This document shows, piece after piece, positions 1-8,281 of a stretch of DNA of 64,000 bases (position 1 is its first letter; each line of letters starts with the position of its first letter). Position numbers and translations under genes: made by a program. The notes under the pieces were generated by a model. That model was not told the origin of the DNA and did not search any database. It saw nothing but the letters and a program-made list of their open reading frames with translations. The DNA is taken from assembly GCF_900101615.1 (NCBI RefSeq), contig NZ_FMZX01000004.1:172777-236776 (forward strand), in the 5' to 3' direction. Source of the stretch: Belnapia rosea. Its GTDB lineage: Bacteria; Pseudomonadota; Alphaproteobacteria; Acetobacterales; Acetobacteraceae.

Positions 1-744
1 GATGGCGCGCCGCGTCGCTTCCGCCTGGGCAGGGTCGGCATCGGCGGTGGAATTCCAGTGCGGGCGGGCAAGCTGGCAGGGGTGGTGGGCGATGTCGCCG
101 GTGATGAAGCCCTGCTCGCCCGCGGATTCGATCAGCACGCTGACATGGCCGGGCGTATGGCCGAAGCTCGGCACCAGCCGGATCTCGGGGCAAAGCCGGT
201 GGTCGGCCTCGACCAGCTCGTGCAGCCCGGCCTCGACGATGGGCTGGACGGAATCGGCGAAGACCGCGGCCTGGGCGGCGTCGCCGGCGCCTTGCGACCA
301 GTGCTCGAATTCCTGTCGGCCGAAGAGGTAGCGGGCGCGCGGGAAGCTTGGCACCCAGCGGCCCTCCACCAGCCGCGTGTTCCAGCCGACATGGTCGACA
401 TGGAGATGGGTGCAGAGGACGGTGTCGATGCTCTCGGGCGGGAAGCCGGCCTCGGCCATCTCCTCGAGGAAGCGGGACTGGCGGGCATTCCAGTGCGGGA
501 TCTTGCGGCCCTGCTTGTCATTGCCGAGGCAGGTATCGACGAGGATGCGGCGGCCCGGCGCCTCGACAACCAGCGCATGGATGCTGAGGCGGAGACGCCC
601 GGCCTCATCGGCGAAGTCCGGCATCAGCCAGTCGATCTTGCGGACTTCCTCGGGCGTTGCCTGCGGCAGCAGGAAGCGGCTGCCCCCGGTCGCCTCCAGC
701 TCGACGAGCTTGGTGACGGTGACCTGACCGATGGTCCAGCGCAT
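1..744 (-). CDS. MBL-fold metallo-hydrolase (3' end outside window)
   Basis: The minus strand is open from an ATG at 744 to the window edge (248 residues seen), so the C-terminus is missing. The zinc signature HLHVDH sits at residues 113-118 within CTHLHVDHVGW, followed by FGHTPGHVS near residue 195 and GDIAHHP near 216, the usual order of metal ligands in the metallo-beta-lactamase fold. The family hydrolyses ester, lactone or thioester bonds with two zinc ions. The layout is like the lactonase/glyoxalase-type branch rather than true beta-lactamases, and no signal peptide is seen, so it is probably cytosolic. The substrate cannot be read from the sequence. Confidence 0.85.
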   Translation of the reverse strand, partial: MRWTIGQVTVTKLVELEATGGSRFLLPQATPEEVRKIDWLMPDFADEAGRLRLSIHALVVEAPGRRILVDTCLGNDKQGRKIPHWNARQSRFLEEMAEAGFPPESIDTVLCTHLHVDHVGWNTRLVEGRWVPSFPRARYLFGRQEFEHWSQGAGDAAQAAVFADSVQPIVEAGLHELVEADHRLCPEIRLVPSFGHTPGHVSVLIESAGEQGFITGDIAHHPCQLARPHWNSTADADPAQAEATRRAI

Positions 745-755
745 GTGATGGCCTC

Positions 756-781
756 CCCACCGCCATAGCAGCGGCGGTGGG
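756..781 (-). terminator. Hairpin between two minus-strand genes
   Basis: A 9-bp perfect inverted repeat (756-764 with 773-781, stem CCCACCGCC) with an 8-nt loop lies between the DUF2934 gene and the metallo-hydrolase gene. There is no T-run, so it is a weak terminator or a leader hairpin rather than a proven stop signal. Confidence 0.4.
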
Positions 782-813
782 CCGAGGCGTCAAGCATCGG
801 AGGCCGGGCGGCG

Positions 814-1026
814 TCAGGACGGCGTGCCGACCCCGGTGATGCCGCTATGGGCCGGCGGGTCGCTGGCGGGGAAGCTCTCCTCGCTGGCCTCGTCGGTGGC
901 TTCGTCCTCCTCGGCAGCCATGGCGCGGCGCCAGTGCTCCTCCGCCAGACCGTGCGGCTGGCCGTCGCCGATCCAGAGAAAATAGGCGCGCTCGCGGATG
1001 CGGGCCTCGCGGTCCTCGTCGGTCAT
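814..1026 (-). CDS. DUF2934 small protein
   Basis: A 70-residue acidic protein. The first 35 residues carry the DUF2934 signature (REARIRERAYFLWIGDGQPHG then EEHWRRA), and the rest is a Glu/Ser/Ala-rich low-complexity tail. The family occurs in many alphaproteobacteria, has no known function, and is typically short and cytosolic. A strong ribosome binding site (AGGAGGAGG) precedes the ATG. It stands alone between the metallo-hydrolase and a divergent short gene. Confidence 0.8.
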   Translation of the reverse strand: MTDEDREARIRERAYFLWIGDGQPHGLAEEHWRRAMAAEEDEATDEASEESFPASDPPAHSGITGVGTPS

Positions 1027-1091
1027 GCAGGGGGTCCTCCTCCTGGTGCGGGCTCAACCCTTGCCGCGTCGCCTGGTTGCACTGATCCGCG

Positions 1092-1424
1092 ATGCACGGG
1101 CGCTTGAATGGTACGGAACGATCGCACCGCACAAAATCATGGCGGCAACGGCATGATGGTCGAGCAGTGCAGGACATCCTTGATAGACGGAGGACGGAGG
1201 CCGCGCAGGCGCTCCGCCCCAACCCCACCGCCTGGCAGCAGGCCCGCCCGCGGGCCGTGGCGGTGGTGGAGTCCCGGCCTGCAGGGCCGCGGCTGGGCGA
1301 GCTGGTGCAGCGCCTGCTGCTGCAGGGCGCGTCCGGCAACCCCAAGGCGATGCTCGGCGCCGCGACCCTGGCCTGGACGGCGGCGCTGCTGGGCGTGGCC
1401 TGGCTGTTGGACGTGTTCCCCTGA
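1092..1424 (+). CDS. Hypothetical protein with C-terminal membrane segment
   Basis: An open frame of up to 110 residues that I do not recognise. The N-terminal half is rich in Arg, Ala and Pro. The last 25 residues (LGAATLAWTAALLGVAWLLDVF) form one clear hydrophobic helix, so the product would be a tail-anchored inner-membrane protein. The start is uncertain because the codons up to about 1180 are poor and could be non-coding; a shorter form is possible. It ends 36 bp before the deoxyribosyltransferase gene and could be co-transcribed with it. Confidence 0.45.
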   Translation: MHGRLNGTERSHRTKSWRQRHDGRAVQDILDRRRTEAAQALRPNPTAWQQARPRAVAVVESRPAGPRLGELVQRLLLQGASGNPKAMLGAATLAWTAALLGVAWLLDVFP

Positions 1425-1460
1425 TGACAGGCGGCGGCGCCTCCTGTTGACTGCCGCCGC

Positions 1461-2018
1461 ATGAGCATCACCGCCTATCTCGCCGGCCCCGACGTCTTCC
1501 TCCCCGATGCGGAGGCCCATGCCGCCCGCAAGGTGGCGATCTGCGCCGGCTTCGGCATCACCGGCCGGCCGCCGCTGAACGAGGATGTGGAGAGCCTGAA
1601 GGCCCTGCCGGAAAGCCGGCTCTGGCGGGTGATCTTCGACAAGGATGTGGCGATGATGGAGGCATGCGACATCATCATCGCCAACCTCACCCCCTTCCGC
1701 GGCCCCTCGGCCGATGCCGGGACGCTGGTGGAACTGGGCTGGTTCCTCGGCCGCGGCAAGCCGATCTTCGCCTATTCCAACACGGCGACGCCCTTCGCCG
1801 AGCGCAGCCGCCGGCATCTGGCGGCGCAGCCGGACCCCATCCCGGGGCTGATGGTCGAAGGGTTCGGCCTGCCCGATAACCTGATGGTGCCCGGTGCCGT
1901 GCTGCAGGGCGGCGGCCACCCGATCGTGCTGCCGGCGGATGGGCGGGACCGGGACTTCGACTCGCTCGAGGTCTTCGCCGAATGCGTGCGCCTCGCCGCC
2001 GAGGCCTGCCGCCGCTGA
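1461..2018 (+). CDS. Nucleoside 2-deoxyribosyltransferase family protein
   Basis: A 185-residue cytosolic protein. The N-terminus YLAGPDVFLPDA and the segment ACDIIIANLTPFRGPSADAG followed by VELGWFLGRGKPIFAYSN are the hallmarks of the nucleoside 2-deoxyribosyltransferase fold; the Asp and Glu residues there bind and attack the sugar. The family exchanges bases on deoxyribonucleosides or cleaves N-glycosidic bonds of deoxynucleotides. It is followed 25 bp later by a deoxyribonucleotidase gene, so both probably act in salvage or clean-up of deoxynucleotides. Length fits the family (150-190 residues). Confidence 0.85.
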   Translation: MSITAYLAGPDVFLPDAEAHAARKVAICAGFGITGRPPLNEDVESLKALPESRLWRVIFDKDVAMMEACDIIIANLTPFRGPSADAGTLVELGWFLGRGKPIFAYSNTATPFAERSRRHLAAQPDPIPGLMVEGFGLPDNLMVPGAVLQGGGHPIVLPADGRDRDFDSLEVFAECVRLAAEACRR

Positions 2019-2043
2019 CCGGCCGGCCGCGTTACGGCGCGGC

Positions 2044-2694
2044 ATGACGCTCTATCTCGACCTCGATGGCGTGCTCGCCGATTTCGATCGCGGCGTGCAG
2101 GCGGTGACCGGGCAGCGGCCGGAAGCGCTGCCGCTGAAGACGATGTGGACGGCCCTGGCCGGGGCGCCGCGCTTCTTCGAGACCCTGGAGATGATGGAGG
2201 ATGCCCGGCACCTCTGGGAATTCTGTGCCCCGCTCCGCCCGACCATCCTGACCGGCCTGCCGCGCGGCGCCTGGGCGCCGGAGCAGAAGCGGCGCTGGGT
2301 GGCGCGGGTGCTCGGCGCCCATGTGCCCGTCATCACCTGCATGAGCCATGAGAAGCCGCGCTGGTCCGGCCCCGGCCATGTGCTGGTCGATGACCGTGCC
2401 TCCGCCCGCGAGGGCTGGGAGCGGAAGGGCGGGCAGTTCGTCCACCATGTCTCGGCGGAGCGCAGCATCGCCGCGCTGCGGGCGCTCGGCTTCGGCGGCC
2501 ACCCGGGCGCGGCTCGCACGTTGGGCGCCGAGGATAGCGGAGGGCGCGACATGACCAGCGGGAAGGACGAGGACCAGGCGAAGCCGGGCCCGCCGATGGA
2601 GCCGCAGCCCCAGCAGCCCTCCGGCACCGGGGGCGGCGCGAAGGGTGGGCCAGCCTCCGGGCCAGTACCTGGGCCGGTCAGGCCCGGGGGCTGA
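2044..2694 (+). CDS. 5'(3')-deoxyribonucleotidase-like HAD phosphatase
   Basis: Starting at the ATG at 2044 the protein has 216 residues. It opens with YLDLDGVLADFD, the HAD motif I nucleophile loop (DxDG) of the cytosolic 5'(3')-deoxyribonucleotidase (NT5C) group; ILTGLPRG is motif II and VLVDDRASAREGW is motif IV. The family dephosphorylates deoxynucleoside monophosphates. After about residue 168 the sequence becomes a Gly/Pro/Gln-rich tail (from MTSGKDED on) that is not part of the HAD domain and may be disordered. The tail stays in frame to the stop at 2692-2694. It forms a likely pair with the deoxyribosyltransferase gene upstream. Confidence 0.8.
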   Translation: MTLYLDLDGVLADFDRGVQAVTGQRPEALPLKTMWTALAGAPRFFETLEMMEDARHLWEFCAPLRPTILTGLPRGAWAPEQKRRWVARVLGAHVPVITCMSHEKPRWSGPGHVLVDDRASAREGWERKGGQFVHHVSAERSIAALRALGFGGHPGAARTLGAEDSGGRDMTSGKDEDQAKPGPPMEPQPQQPSGTGGGAKGGPASGPVPGPVRPGG

Positions 2695-2698
2695 CCGG
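2674..2698. terminator. Convergent hairpin between nucleotidase and rnd
   Basis: An 8-bp perfect inverted repeat (2674-2681 CCGGTCAG with 2691-2698) with a 9-nt loop spans the junction of two convergent genes, so it could end transcription in both directions. It has no T-run. Confidence 0.45.
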
Positions 2699-2700
2699 GC

Positions 2701-3885
2701 TCAGCGGGCGGCGATCAGCCTGATCCGGCGCCCCTCGACGCCAAGGGCGACCTTGCCGGCCTTGAGCGCCAGCGCCGCCTCGCCGAAGACCTCGCGCCGC
2801 CAGCCATGCAGGGCGGGCAGGTCGGGATCGGCCTCCGTCGCAAGCCGGTCGAGATCCTCGCTGTTCGCCAGCAGCTTGGGCGCCACGTGGTGTTCCTCCG
2901 ACTTGGCGGCGAGCAGCACCTTCAGCAGCGCGACCAGGGCGGGTGAGGGCGAGGGGCCGCCGCGGTCCTTCGGCGCCTCGGGCAGAGCCGAGTCCGGCAG
3001 GGCCTTGGCCGCCTTGATGGCGGCGATCAGCCCGGCGCCGCTCCGTCCCTTGGCGAAACCCTCGGAGATGCCGCGGGCGCGGGCGAGGTCGGCCGGGTTC
3101 TCCGGGCCGGTGGCGGCGAGCTCCAGCAGCGTCTCGTCCTTCACCAGGCGCTGGCGGGGGATGTTGATTCGTTGCGCCTCCCGCTCCCGCCAGGCGGCGG
3201 CGGCCTGGAGCAGCCCGAGGAAGCGGCGGTTGGTGGTGCGCGGGCGGAGGCGTTCCCAGGCGGTCTCGGGGTCGACGCGGTAGGTCTCCGGCCGGTCCAG
3301 CACGGCCATCTCCTCGCCGACCCATTCCAGCCGGCCCTCGCGCTCCAGCCGCTCCCGCAGGGCGACATAGATGCGGCGGAGATGGGTGACATCGGCCGCG
3401 GCATAGGCGATCTGCGAGGCGGAGAGCGGGCGGGCCGCCCAGTCGCTGAAGCGGTGGGCCTTGTCGATCTGGGCATTGGCGAGCGAGCGGCAGAGCTGGT
3501 CATAGCTCACCTGGTCGCCGAAGCCGGCCACCATAGCGGCCACCTGGGTGTCGAAGAGCGGCGCCGGCACCGCATCGAATTTCAGCAGGAAGATCTCGAC
3601 GTCCTGCCGGGCGGCGTGGAAGACCTTCACCACCTCGGGGTCGGCCAGCAACGCGCCGAGCGGGGCAAGGTCGAGATCGGGGGCGAGGGCATCGACCACC
3701 GCCGTCTCCCGCTCGCCCCCGAGCTGGATGACGCAGAGCTCGGGCCAATAGGTCCGTTCCCGCATGAACTCGGTATCGACGGTGACGAAGCTTTCCTGCC
3801 GCAGCCGCTCGCAGAGGGCGGCGAGGGCCTCGGTGGTGGTGACGAGGGCTGGAATCGGCTCGGCTTCGGGAGAACGACGGCTCAT
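2701..3885 (-). CDS. rnd: Ribonuclease D
   Basis: A 394-residue 3'-5' exoribonuclease that trims the 3' ends of tRNA precursors and other small RNAs in the cytosol. The DEDDy exonuclease domain is clear: TVDTEF (Asp37, Glu39), [11 protein letters not shown], and YAAADVTHL, which carries the last Asp with the conserved Tyr. A C-terminal HRDC-type domain (around residues 215-295, with the typical RWRE/LLELA helices) binds RNA. Length is normal for RNase D. It is convergent with the nucleotidase and divergent from aspS, with about 110 bp between the two starts. Confidence 0.93.
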   Translation of the reverse strand: MSRRSPEAEPIPALVTTTEALAALCERLRQESFVTVDTEFMRERTYWPELCVIQLGGERETAVVDALAPDLDLAPLGALLADPEVVKVFHAARQDVEIFLLKFDAVPAPLFDTQVAAMVAGFGDQVSYDQLCRSLANAQIDKAHRFSDWAARPLSASQIAYAAADVTHLRRIYVALRERLEREGRLEWVGEEMAVLDRPETYRVDPETAWERLRPRTTNRRFLGLLQAAAAWREREAQRINIPRQRLVKDETLLELAATGPENPADLARARGISEGFAKGRSGAGLIAAIKAAKALPDSALPEAPKDRGGPSPSPALVALLKVLLAAKSEEHHVAPKLLANSEDLDRLATEADPDLPALHGWRREVFGEAALALKAGKVALGVEGRRIRLIAAR

Positions 3886-3996
3886 CCGAGGCTTCTAGAC
3901 CCGGGCGGGGCCGGGGGAAAGCCATGCGAGCTTGACAGGACCGCCCCCCGGCCCCTCTTACGGGCGCTTCGATTGCCAGCGCAGGTCCCGAACTCC

Positions 3997-5799
3997 ATGC
4001 ATGCCTATCGCACCCATAGCTGCGGCGCCCTCCGCGCCACCGATGCCGGCAATACGGCACGCCTCTCCGGCTGGGTGCACCGGAAGCGGGACCATGGCGG
4101 GCTGCTCTTCCTCGACCTGCGCGACCATTACGGGTTGACGCAATGCGTGGTGGCGCAGGGCTCGCCGGTGTTCGAGATGGCGGACCGGCTGCGGCCCGAG
4201 AGCGTCGTCACCGTCACCGGCGAGGTGGTGCACCGTGAGGCGGGCACGATCAACACCAAGCTGCCGACCGGTGAGATCGAGCTGCGGGTGCGGGAGCTGG
4301 TGGTGCAGTCCACCGCCGACGTGCTGCCCTTCCAGATCGCCACCGAGCAGGAGTATCCGGAGGAGATGCGGTTGCGCTACCGCTTCCTCGACCTGCGGCG
4401 GGAGCGGCTGCAGCGGAACATGATCCTCCGCGCCCAGATCATCCAGGACATCCGCGAGCGGATGATCGCGGCCAGCTTCAATGAATTCCAGACGCCGATC
4501 CTGACCGTCAGCAGCCCCGAGGGCGCGCGGGACTTCCTGGTGCCGGCCCGTCTGCATCCCGGCAAGTTCTACGCCCTGCCGCAGGCGCCGCAGCAGTACA
4601 AGCAGCTGACGATGGTGGCGGGCTTCGACCGCTACTTCCAGATCGCCCCCTGCTTCCGCGACGAGGCCGGCCGTGCCGACCGCACGCTGATGTTCTACCA
4701 GCTCGATGTCGAGATGAGCTTCGTCACGCAGGAGGACGTGTTCACCACGATGGAGCCGGTGATCCGCGGCACCTTCGAGCGTTTCGCCGCGGGGCGTGCG
4801 GTGGATGCCGGCCCCTGGATCCGCATCCCCTACGCCCAGGCGATGCTGGACTACGGCTCCGACAAGCCGGACCTGCGCAACCCGCTGGTGATCCGCGACG
4901 TGACGGAGCAGTTCGCCGGCTCCGGCTTCGGCCTCTTCGCCAAGATCGCGGCCGGGGGCGGCGTGGTGCGCGCTATCCCGGCGCCGGGCGCGGCGGGCAA
5001 CCCGCGCAGCTTCTTCGACAAGATGAACGAGTGGGCCCGCGAGCAGGGCGCCGGCGGCCTCGGCTACATCACCTTCGAGGCGGACGGCGCCAAGGGGCCG
5101 ATCGCGCGCAACCTCGAGGCCGCGCGGGCCGAGGCGATCCGCGAGGCGTGCGGCCTGAAGGCGGGCGATGCGGTGTTCTTCGCCGCGGGCAAGCCAGCCG
5201 ATGCCGCGAAGCTCGCCGGCCAGGCGCGGCTCAAGCTCGGCCACGATCTGGGCCTTTCGGCGAAGGAAGGCTTCCGCTTCTGCTGGATCGTCGACTTCCC
5301 GATGTTCGAGCTGAACGAGGAGACCGGGCAGGTCGATTTCAGCCACAATCCCTTCTCGATGCCGCAGGGCGAGATGGAGGCGCTGGAGACCCAGAACCCG
5401 CTGACCATCCCGGCCTACCAGTACGACATCGTCTGCAACGGCTACGAGATGGCCTCGGGCGCGATCCGCAACCACAAGGCCGAGATCATGGTGCGCGCCT
5501 TCGGCATCGCCGGCTATCCGCCCGAGGCGGTGGAGGAGCGGTTCGGCGGCATGCTGAACGCCTTCCGCTTCGGCGCCCCGCCCCACGGCGGCATGGCCGC
5601 TGGCATCGACCGCATCGTCATGCTGCTGGCGGAGGAGCCGAACCTGCGCGAGGTCAACCTCTTCCCGATGAACCAGCAGGGGGAGGAGCTGATGATGGGC
5701 TCGCCCTCCACCGTCGAGCCGGCCCGCCTCAAGGAATTGCACATCCGGCCGGAACTGCCACCCGCCAAGGGGGCTGCGGCTGGGACCAAGACGCCCTAG
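3997..5799 (+). CDS. aspS: Aspartyl-tRNA synthetase, bacterial type
   Basis: A 600-residue class II synthetase starting [10 protein letters not shown] at 3997; the open frame extends further upstream but those codons overlap rnd antisense. The N-terminal OB-fold anticodon-binding domain spans about residues 1-110, motif 2 is [10 protein letters not shown], a bacterial GAD insertion follows in the middle, and motif 3 lies in [13 protein letters not shown]. It charges tRNA-Asp; in most alphaproteobacteria without AsnRS this enzyme is non-discriminating and also feeds GatCAB by making Asp-tRNA-Asn, but that cannot be decided here. The eipB-like gene follows after 29 bp. Confidence 0.96.
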   Translation: MHAYRTHSCGALRATDAGNTARLSGWVHRKRDHGGLLFLDLRDHYGLTQCVVAQGSPVFEMADRLRPESVVTVTGEVVHREAGTINTKLPTGEIELRVRELVVQSTADVLPFQIATEQEYPEEMRLRYRFLDLRRERLQRNMILRAQIIQDIRERMIAASFNEFQTPILTVSSPEGARDFLVPARLHPGKFYALPQAPQQYKQLTMVAGFDRYFQIAPCFRDEAGRADRTLMFYQLDVEMSFVTQEDVFTTMEPVIRGTFERFAAGRAVDAGPWIRIPYAQAMLDYGSDKPDLRNPLVIRDVTEQFAGSGFGLFAKIAAGGGVVRAIPAPGAAGNPRSFFDKMNEWAREQGAGGLGYITFEADGAKGPIARNLEAARAEAIREACGLKAGDAVFFAAGKPADAAKLAGQARLKLGHDLGLSAKEGFRFCWIVDFPMFELNEETGQVDFSHNPFSMPQGEMEALETQNPLTIPAYQYDIVCNGYEMASGAIRNHKAEIMVRAFGIAGYPPEAVEERFGGMLNAFRFGAPPHGGMAAGIDRIVMLLAEEPNLREVNLFPMNQQGEELMMGSPSTVEPARLKELHIRPELPPAKGAAAGTKTP

Positions 5800-5828
5800 A
5801 TCAAGACTTCGCTTCGAAGGACAGAGTA

Positions 5829-6641
5829 ATGCCGCTGCGCCGCCCCCTGATCGTCGCCGCCTTCCTCGCTGCCTGGGTGGCGCCCGTGGCTGCGGAGCCG
5901 GGGGTGGAGGCGATGGTCGGCCATCGTGCCGCCTACCAGCTCACGCTCGACCGGGTGCGGGAGAATTCCGACATCGCCCGGGCCGAGGGGGCGATGCTGT
6001 ATGAGGTGGTCGATGCCTGTGACGGCTGGGCCACCCGCCAGCGCTTCCAGCTGACCATCACGGACCGCGACGGGACGGAGGTGGAGACCACCTCCGACTA
6101 CTCGACCTATGAGACGAAGGATGGGCGGAGCATCCGCTTCTCCCTCACCCAGACCTCGCAGGGCGCCGTCTCGCAGCGGATTGCCGGCGAGGCGGCGGTG
6201 ACGCCGGAGGGTGGCTCGGTGCGCTATACGGAGCCCGAGGCGAAGCAGGTGGCCCTGCCGCCGGACACGCTGCTGCCGACGCTGCACACCATCCGTGCGC
6301 TGGCGGCCGCCAGGGCGGGGCAGCGGCTGCTGGTCGTGCCGCTCTTCGATGGGACCAGCGCCGATGGGGCGCAGGACACCACCTCCGTGCTGCAGGCCTG
6401 GCAAGGCCCGCAGGCGAATGAGCGCTTCCCGACCCTTGCGCCGCTCGGCAGCGCGCGGATGCGCATCGCCTTCTTCGACCGTACGCCGGGCAGCAATGCC
6501 GGTGGCGCCAGCGCCCCGGATTACGAGGTGGGGCTGCGTTACTACGAGAATGGCGTGGCGGATGAGCTGAAGATGGAATTCGGCGATTTCAGCGTGAATG
6601 GCCGGATGCGCGAGCTGGCGGTGCTACCCAACCCGTGCTGA
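5829..6641 (+). CDS. EipB/DUF1849 periplasmic envelope-integrity protein
   Basis: A 270-residue protein with a clear Sec signal peptide (RRPLIVAAFLAAWVAPVAAE). The mature part begins GHRAAYQLTLDRVRENSD and contains DACDGWATRQRF and YSTYETKDGRSIRFSLTQ, which match the DUF1849 family; the best-studied member is EipB of Brucella, a periplasmic beta-spiral protein needed for envelope integrity. The two cysteines are at DACDGW and at the last residue, consistent with the disulfide reported in the family. It sits 29 bp behind aspS, probably in the same transcript, and is convergent with the binding-protein gene. Confidence 0.83.
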   Translation: MPLRRPLIVAAFLAAWVAPVAAEPGVEAMVGHRAAYQLTLDRVRENSDIARAEGAMLYEVVDACDGWATRQRFQLTITDRDGTEVETTSDYSTYETKDGRSIRFSLTQTSQGAVSQRIAGEAAVTPEGGSVRYTEPEAKQVALPPDTLLPTLHTIRALAAARAGQRLLVVPLFDGTSADGAQDTTSVLQAWQGPQANERFPTLAPLGSARMRIAFFDRTPGSNAGGASAPDYEVGLRYYENGVADELKMEFGDFSVNGRMRELAVLPNPC

Positions 6642-6644
6642 TCC

Positions 6645-8234
6645 TCATCCCCGCCTGAGGTTCCAGGGGAAGGGGTTTGGCCCCTGGAGCACGCCCGTCA
6701 GCTCCCGCCGGAAGGCGGTGCGCAGGCGGAAGAGCCCGGTCGGGGCGAAGGGCACGCTCTCCCAGGCGGCCTCCTGCAGCGCCGCCATGGCCGTGGCCTG
6801 GGCGCCCGCATCGGCGGCGCCGATCCAGCCTTCGACTGCCGCCTCGCTTGCCGCATCGGTGGGCCAGCCGAACCAGGCACGGTCGCCATGGCCGCGGATG
6901 ATGGGGCTGACCGCCGGGTTGGCGATGGCCGCGGCCGGGAAATTGGTGTTGTGCAGGTTCCAGCCGCCGGCCTCCGGTGCCGCCCGGCTGGAGCGGCGGG
7001 CGATGGTGCCGGCCCAGTCGCTCTCCACCAGGTCGATATTGACGCCGAGCCGCCGCATCAGGTCGGCGGTGACGCGGCCCTGCTGGGTGACGGCGGGGAA
7101 GTCGCTCGGGTTGATGAGCACCACCCGCTCGCCCCGGTAGCCGGCCTCGCGCAGCGCCGCCCGGGCACTGTCGAGGGCTGCCGCATCTGGCGGCGTCGCC
7201 GGGAATTCCTTCACCTGGGGCAGTCCACAGGGGAAGACGGCATGGCATTCCCGCCAATCGCCGGGCAGGGCGACGGCGGCCATGTAGTCCGGCTGGGCCA
7301 GGGCGTCGCGTATGGCGCGGCGCACCCGCACATCGTTGAATGGCGGATGGAGGTGGTTGAAGCGGAGAAATCCGAGGAAGCCGTTCGGGTCGTAGATCTG
7401 GGTGGTGACGCCCGGCGCGCGGTCGAGCAGCGGCACGAGATCGGGCAGCGGATACTCGATCCAGTCGATCTCCCCGGTGCGGAGCGCGGCGGCGGCGGTG
7501 CCGCCATCGGGGATCCAGATCAGCTCCAGCCGGTCGAAATGCACGTGCTTGCCGCCCGAGGCGGCCTCGGCCGGCTCGCCACGGGGGGTATAGGCCTCGT
7601 TCCGCGCATAGGCGGCGCGGGTGCCCTGGCTGAACTCCTCGGCGAGGAAGCGCCAGGGGCCGCTGCCGACCATCTCGGTGATCGGGCGGTCGGGCGGCGT
7701 CGCGGCCAGGCGTGCCGGCATGATGAAGGCGGGGCTCGCCCCCGGCTTGGCCAGGGCGTCGAGCAGGGCGGGGAAGGGGCGGTGCAGCCGGATCAGCAGC
7801 GTGCTGTCGTCGGGCGCGGCCCACTCCGCCACGGCGCGCGCCAGCACCTGGCCGAAACCGTCGCGCACCGCCCAGCGCTGGAGGGAGGCGATGCAATCCC
7901 GCGCGCGGACCGGCTCGCCGTCATGGAAGCGGAGCCCCGGGCGCAGGCGGATGGTCCAGGCAAGGCCATCGGCCGAGACCTCATGCCCCTCCGCCATCTG
8001 CGGACGGGGGCGGAAGGCGCTGTCGCAACCATAGAGCGTGTCGAAGACGCAGTAGCCATGCGTCGTCGCGATGGTGGTCGGGTTGAAGATCGGGTCGAGC
8101 ACCGCGGGCGCCGCCTGCGGCATGAAGCGGAGGGTGCGGGCCCGGGCGCCCTGCGCCAGCGCCGGTACCGTCAGACCCGCCATGGCGGGGGCCAGCCCCG
8201 CCAGTTGCAATACCTGCCTCCGCCGCATCCGCAT
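6645..8234 (-). CDS. ABC transporter substrate-binding protein, family 5
   Basis: A 529-residue periplasmic binding protein of the dipeptide/oligopeptide (SBP_bac_5) class. The N-terminus RRRQVLQLAGLAPAMAG with a following ALA cleavage site resembles a twin-arginine signal. Family features include LDPIFNPTTIATTHGYCVFDTLYG near the mature N-terminus, TIRLRPGLRFHDGEPVRARD, and the late FNDVRVRRAIRDALAQ. No permease or ATPase gene is beside it, so it is an orphan component whose transporter must lie elsewhere. The substrate is not predictable; such orphans bind peptides, nickel or glutathione. It ends 3 bp from the stop of the convergent eipB-like gene. Confidence 0.88.
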   Translation of the reverse strand: MRMRRRQVLQLAGLAPAMAGLTVPALAQGARARTLRFMPQAAPAVLDPIFNPTTIATTHGYCVFDTLYGCDSAFRPRPQMAEGHEVSADGLAWTIRLRPGLRFHDGEPVRARDCIASLQRWAVRDGFGQVLARAVAEWAAPDDSTLLIRLHRPFPALLDALAKPGASPAFIMPARLAATPPDRPITEMVGSGPWRFLAEEFSQGTRAAYARNEAYTPRGEPAEAASGGKHVHFDRLELIWIPDGGTAAAALRTGEIDWIEYPLPDLVPLLDRAPGVTTQIYDPNGFLGFLRFNHLHPPFNDVRVRRAIRDALAQPDYMAAVALPGDWRECHAVFPCGLPQVKEFPATPPDAAALDSARAALREAGYRGERVVLINPSDFPAVTQQGRVTADLMRRLGVNIDLVESDWAGTIARRSSRAAPEAGGWNLHNTNFPAAAIANPAVSPIIRGHGDRAWFGWPTDAASEAAVEGWIGAADAGAQATAMAALQEAAWESVPFAPTGLFRLRTAFRRELTGVLQGPNPFPWNLRRG

Positions 8235-8281
8235 TCTCCCTTGGCAGCCGGATAGGCCAGGCGGGGCGTGGGCGGAAGGGG

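Noticed and set aside
2-768. Open frames on + over the metallo-hydrolase
   Set aside because: The minus strand carries the intact HLHVDH zinc motif in a continuous frame to the window edge, so the + frames are shadows.
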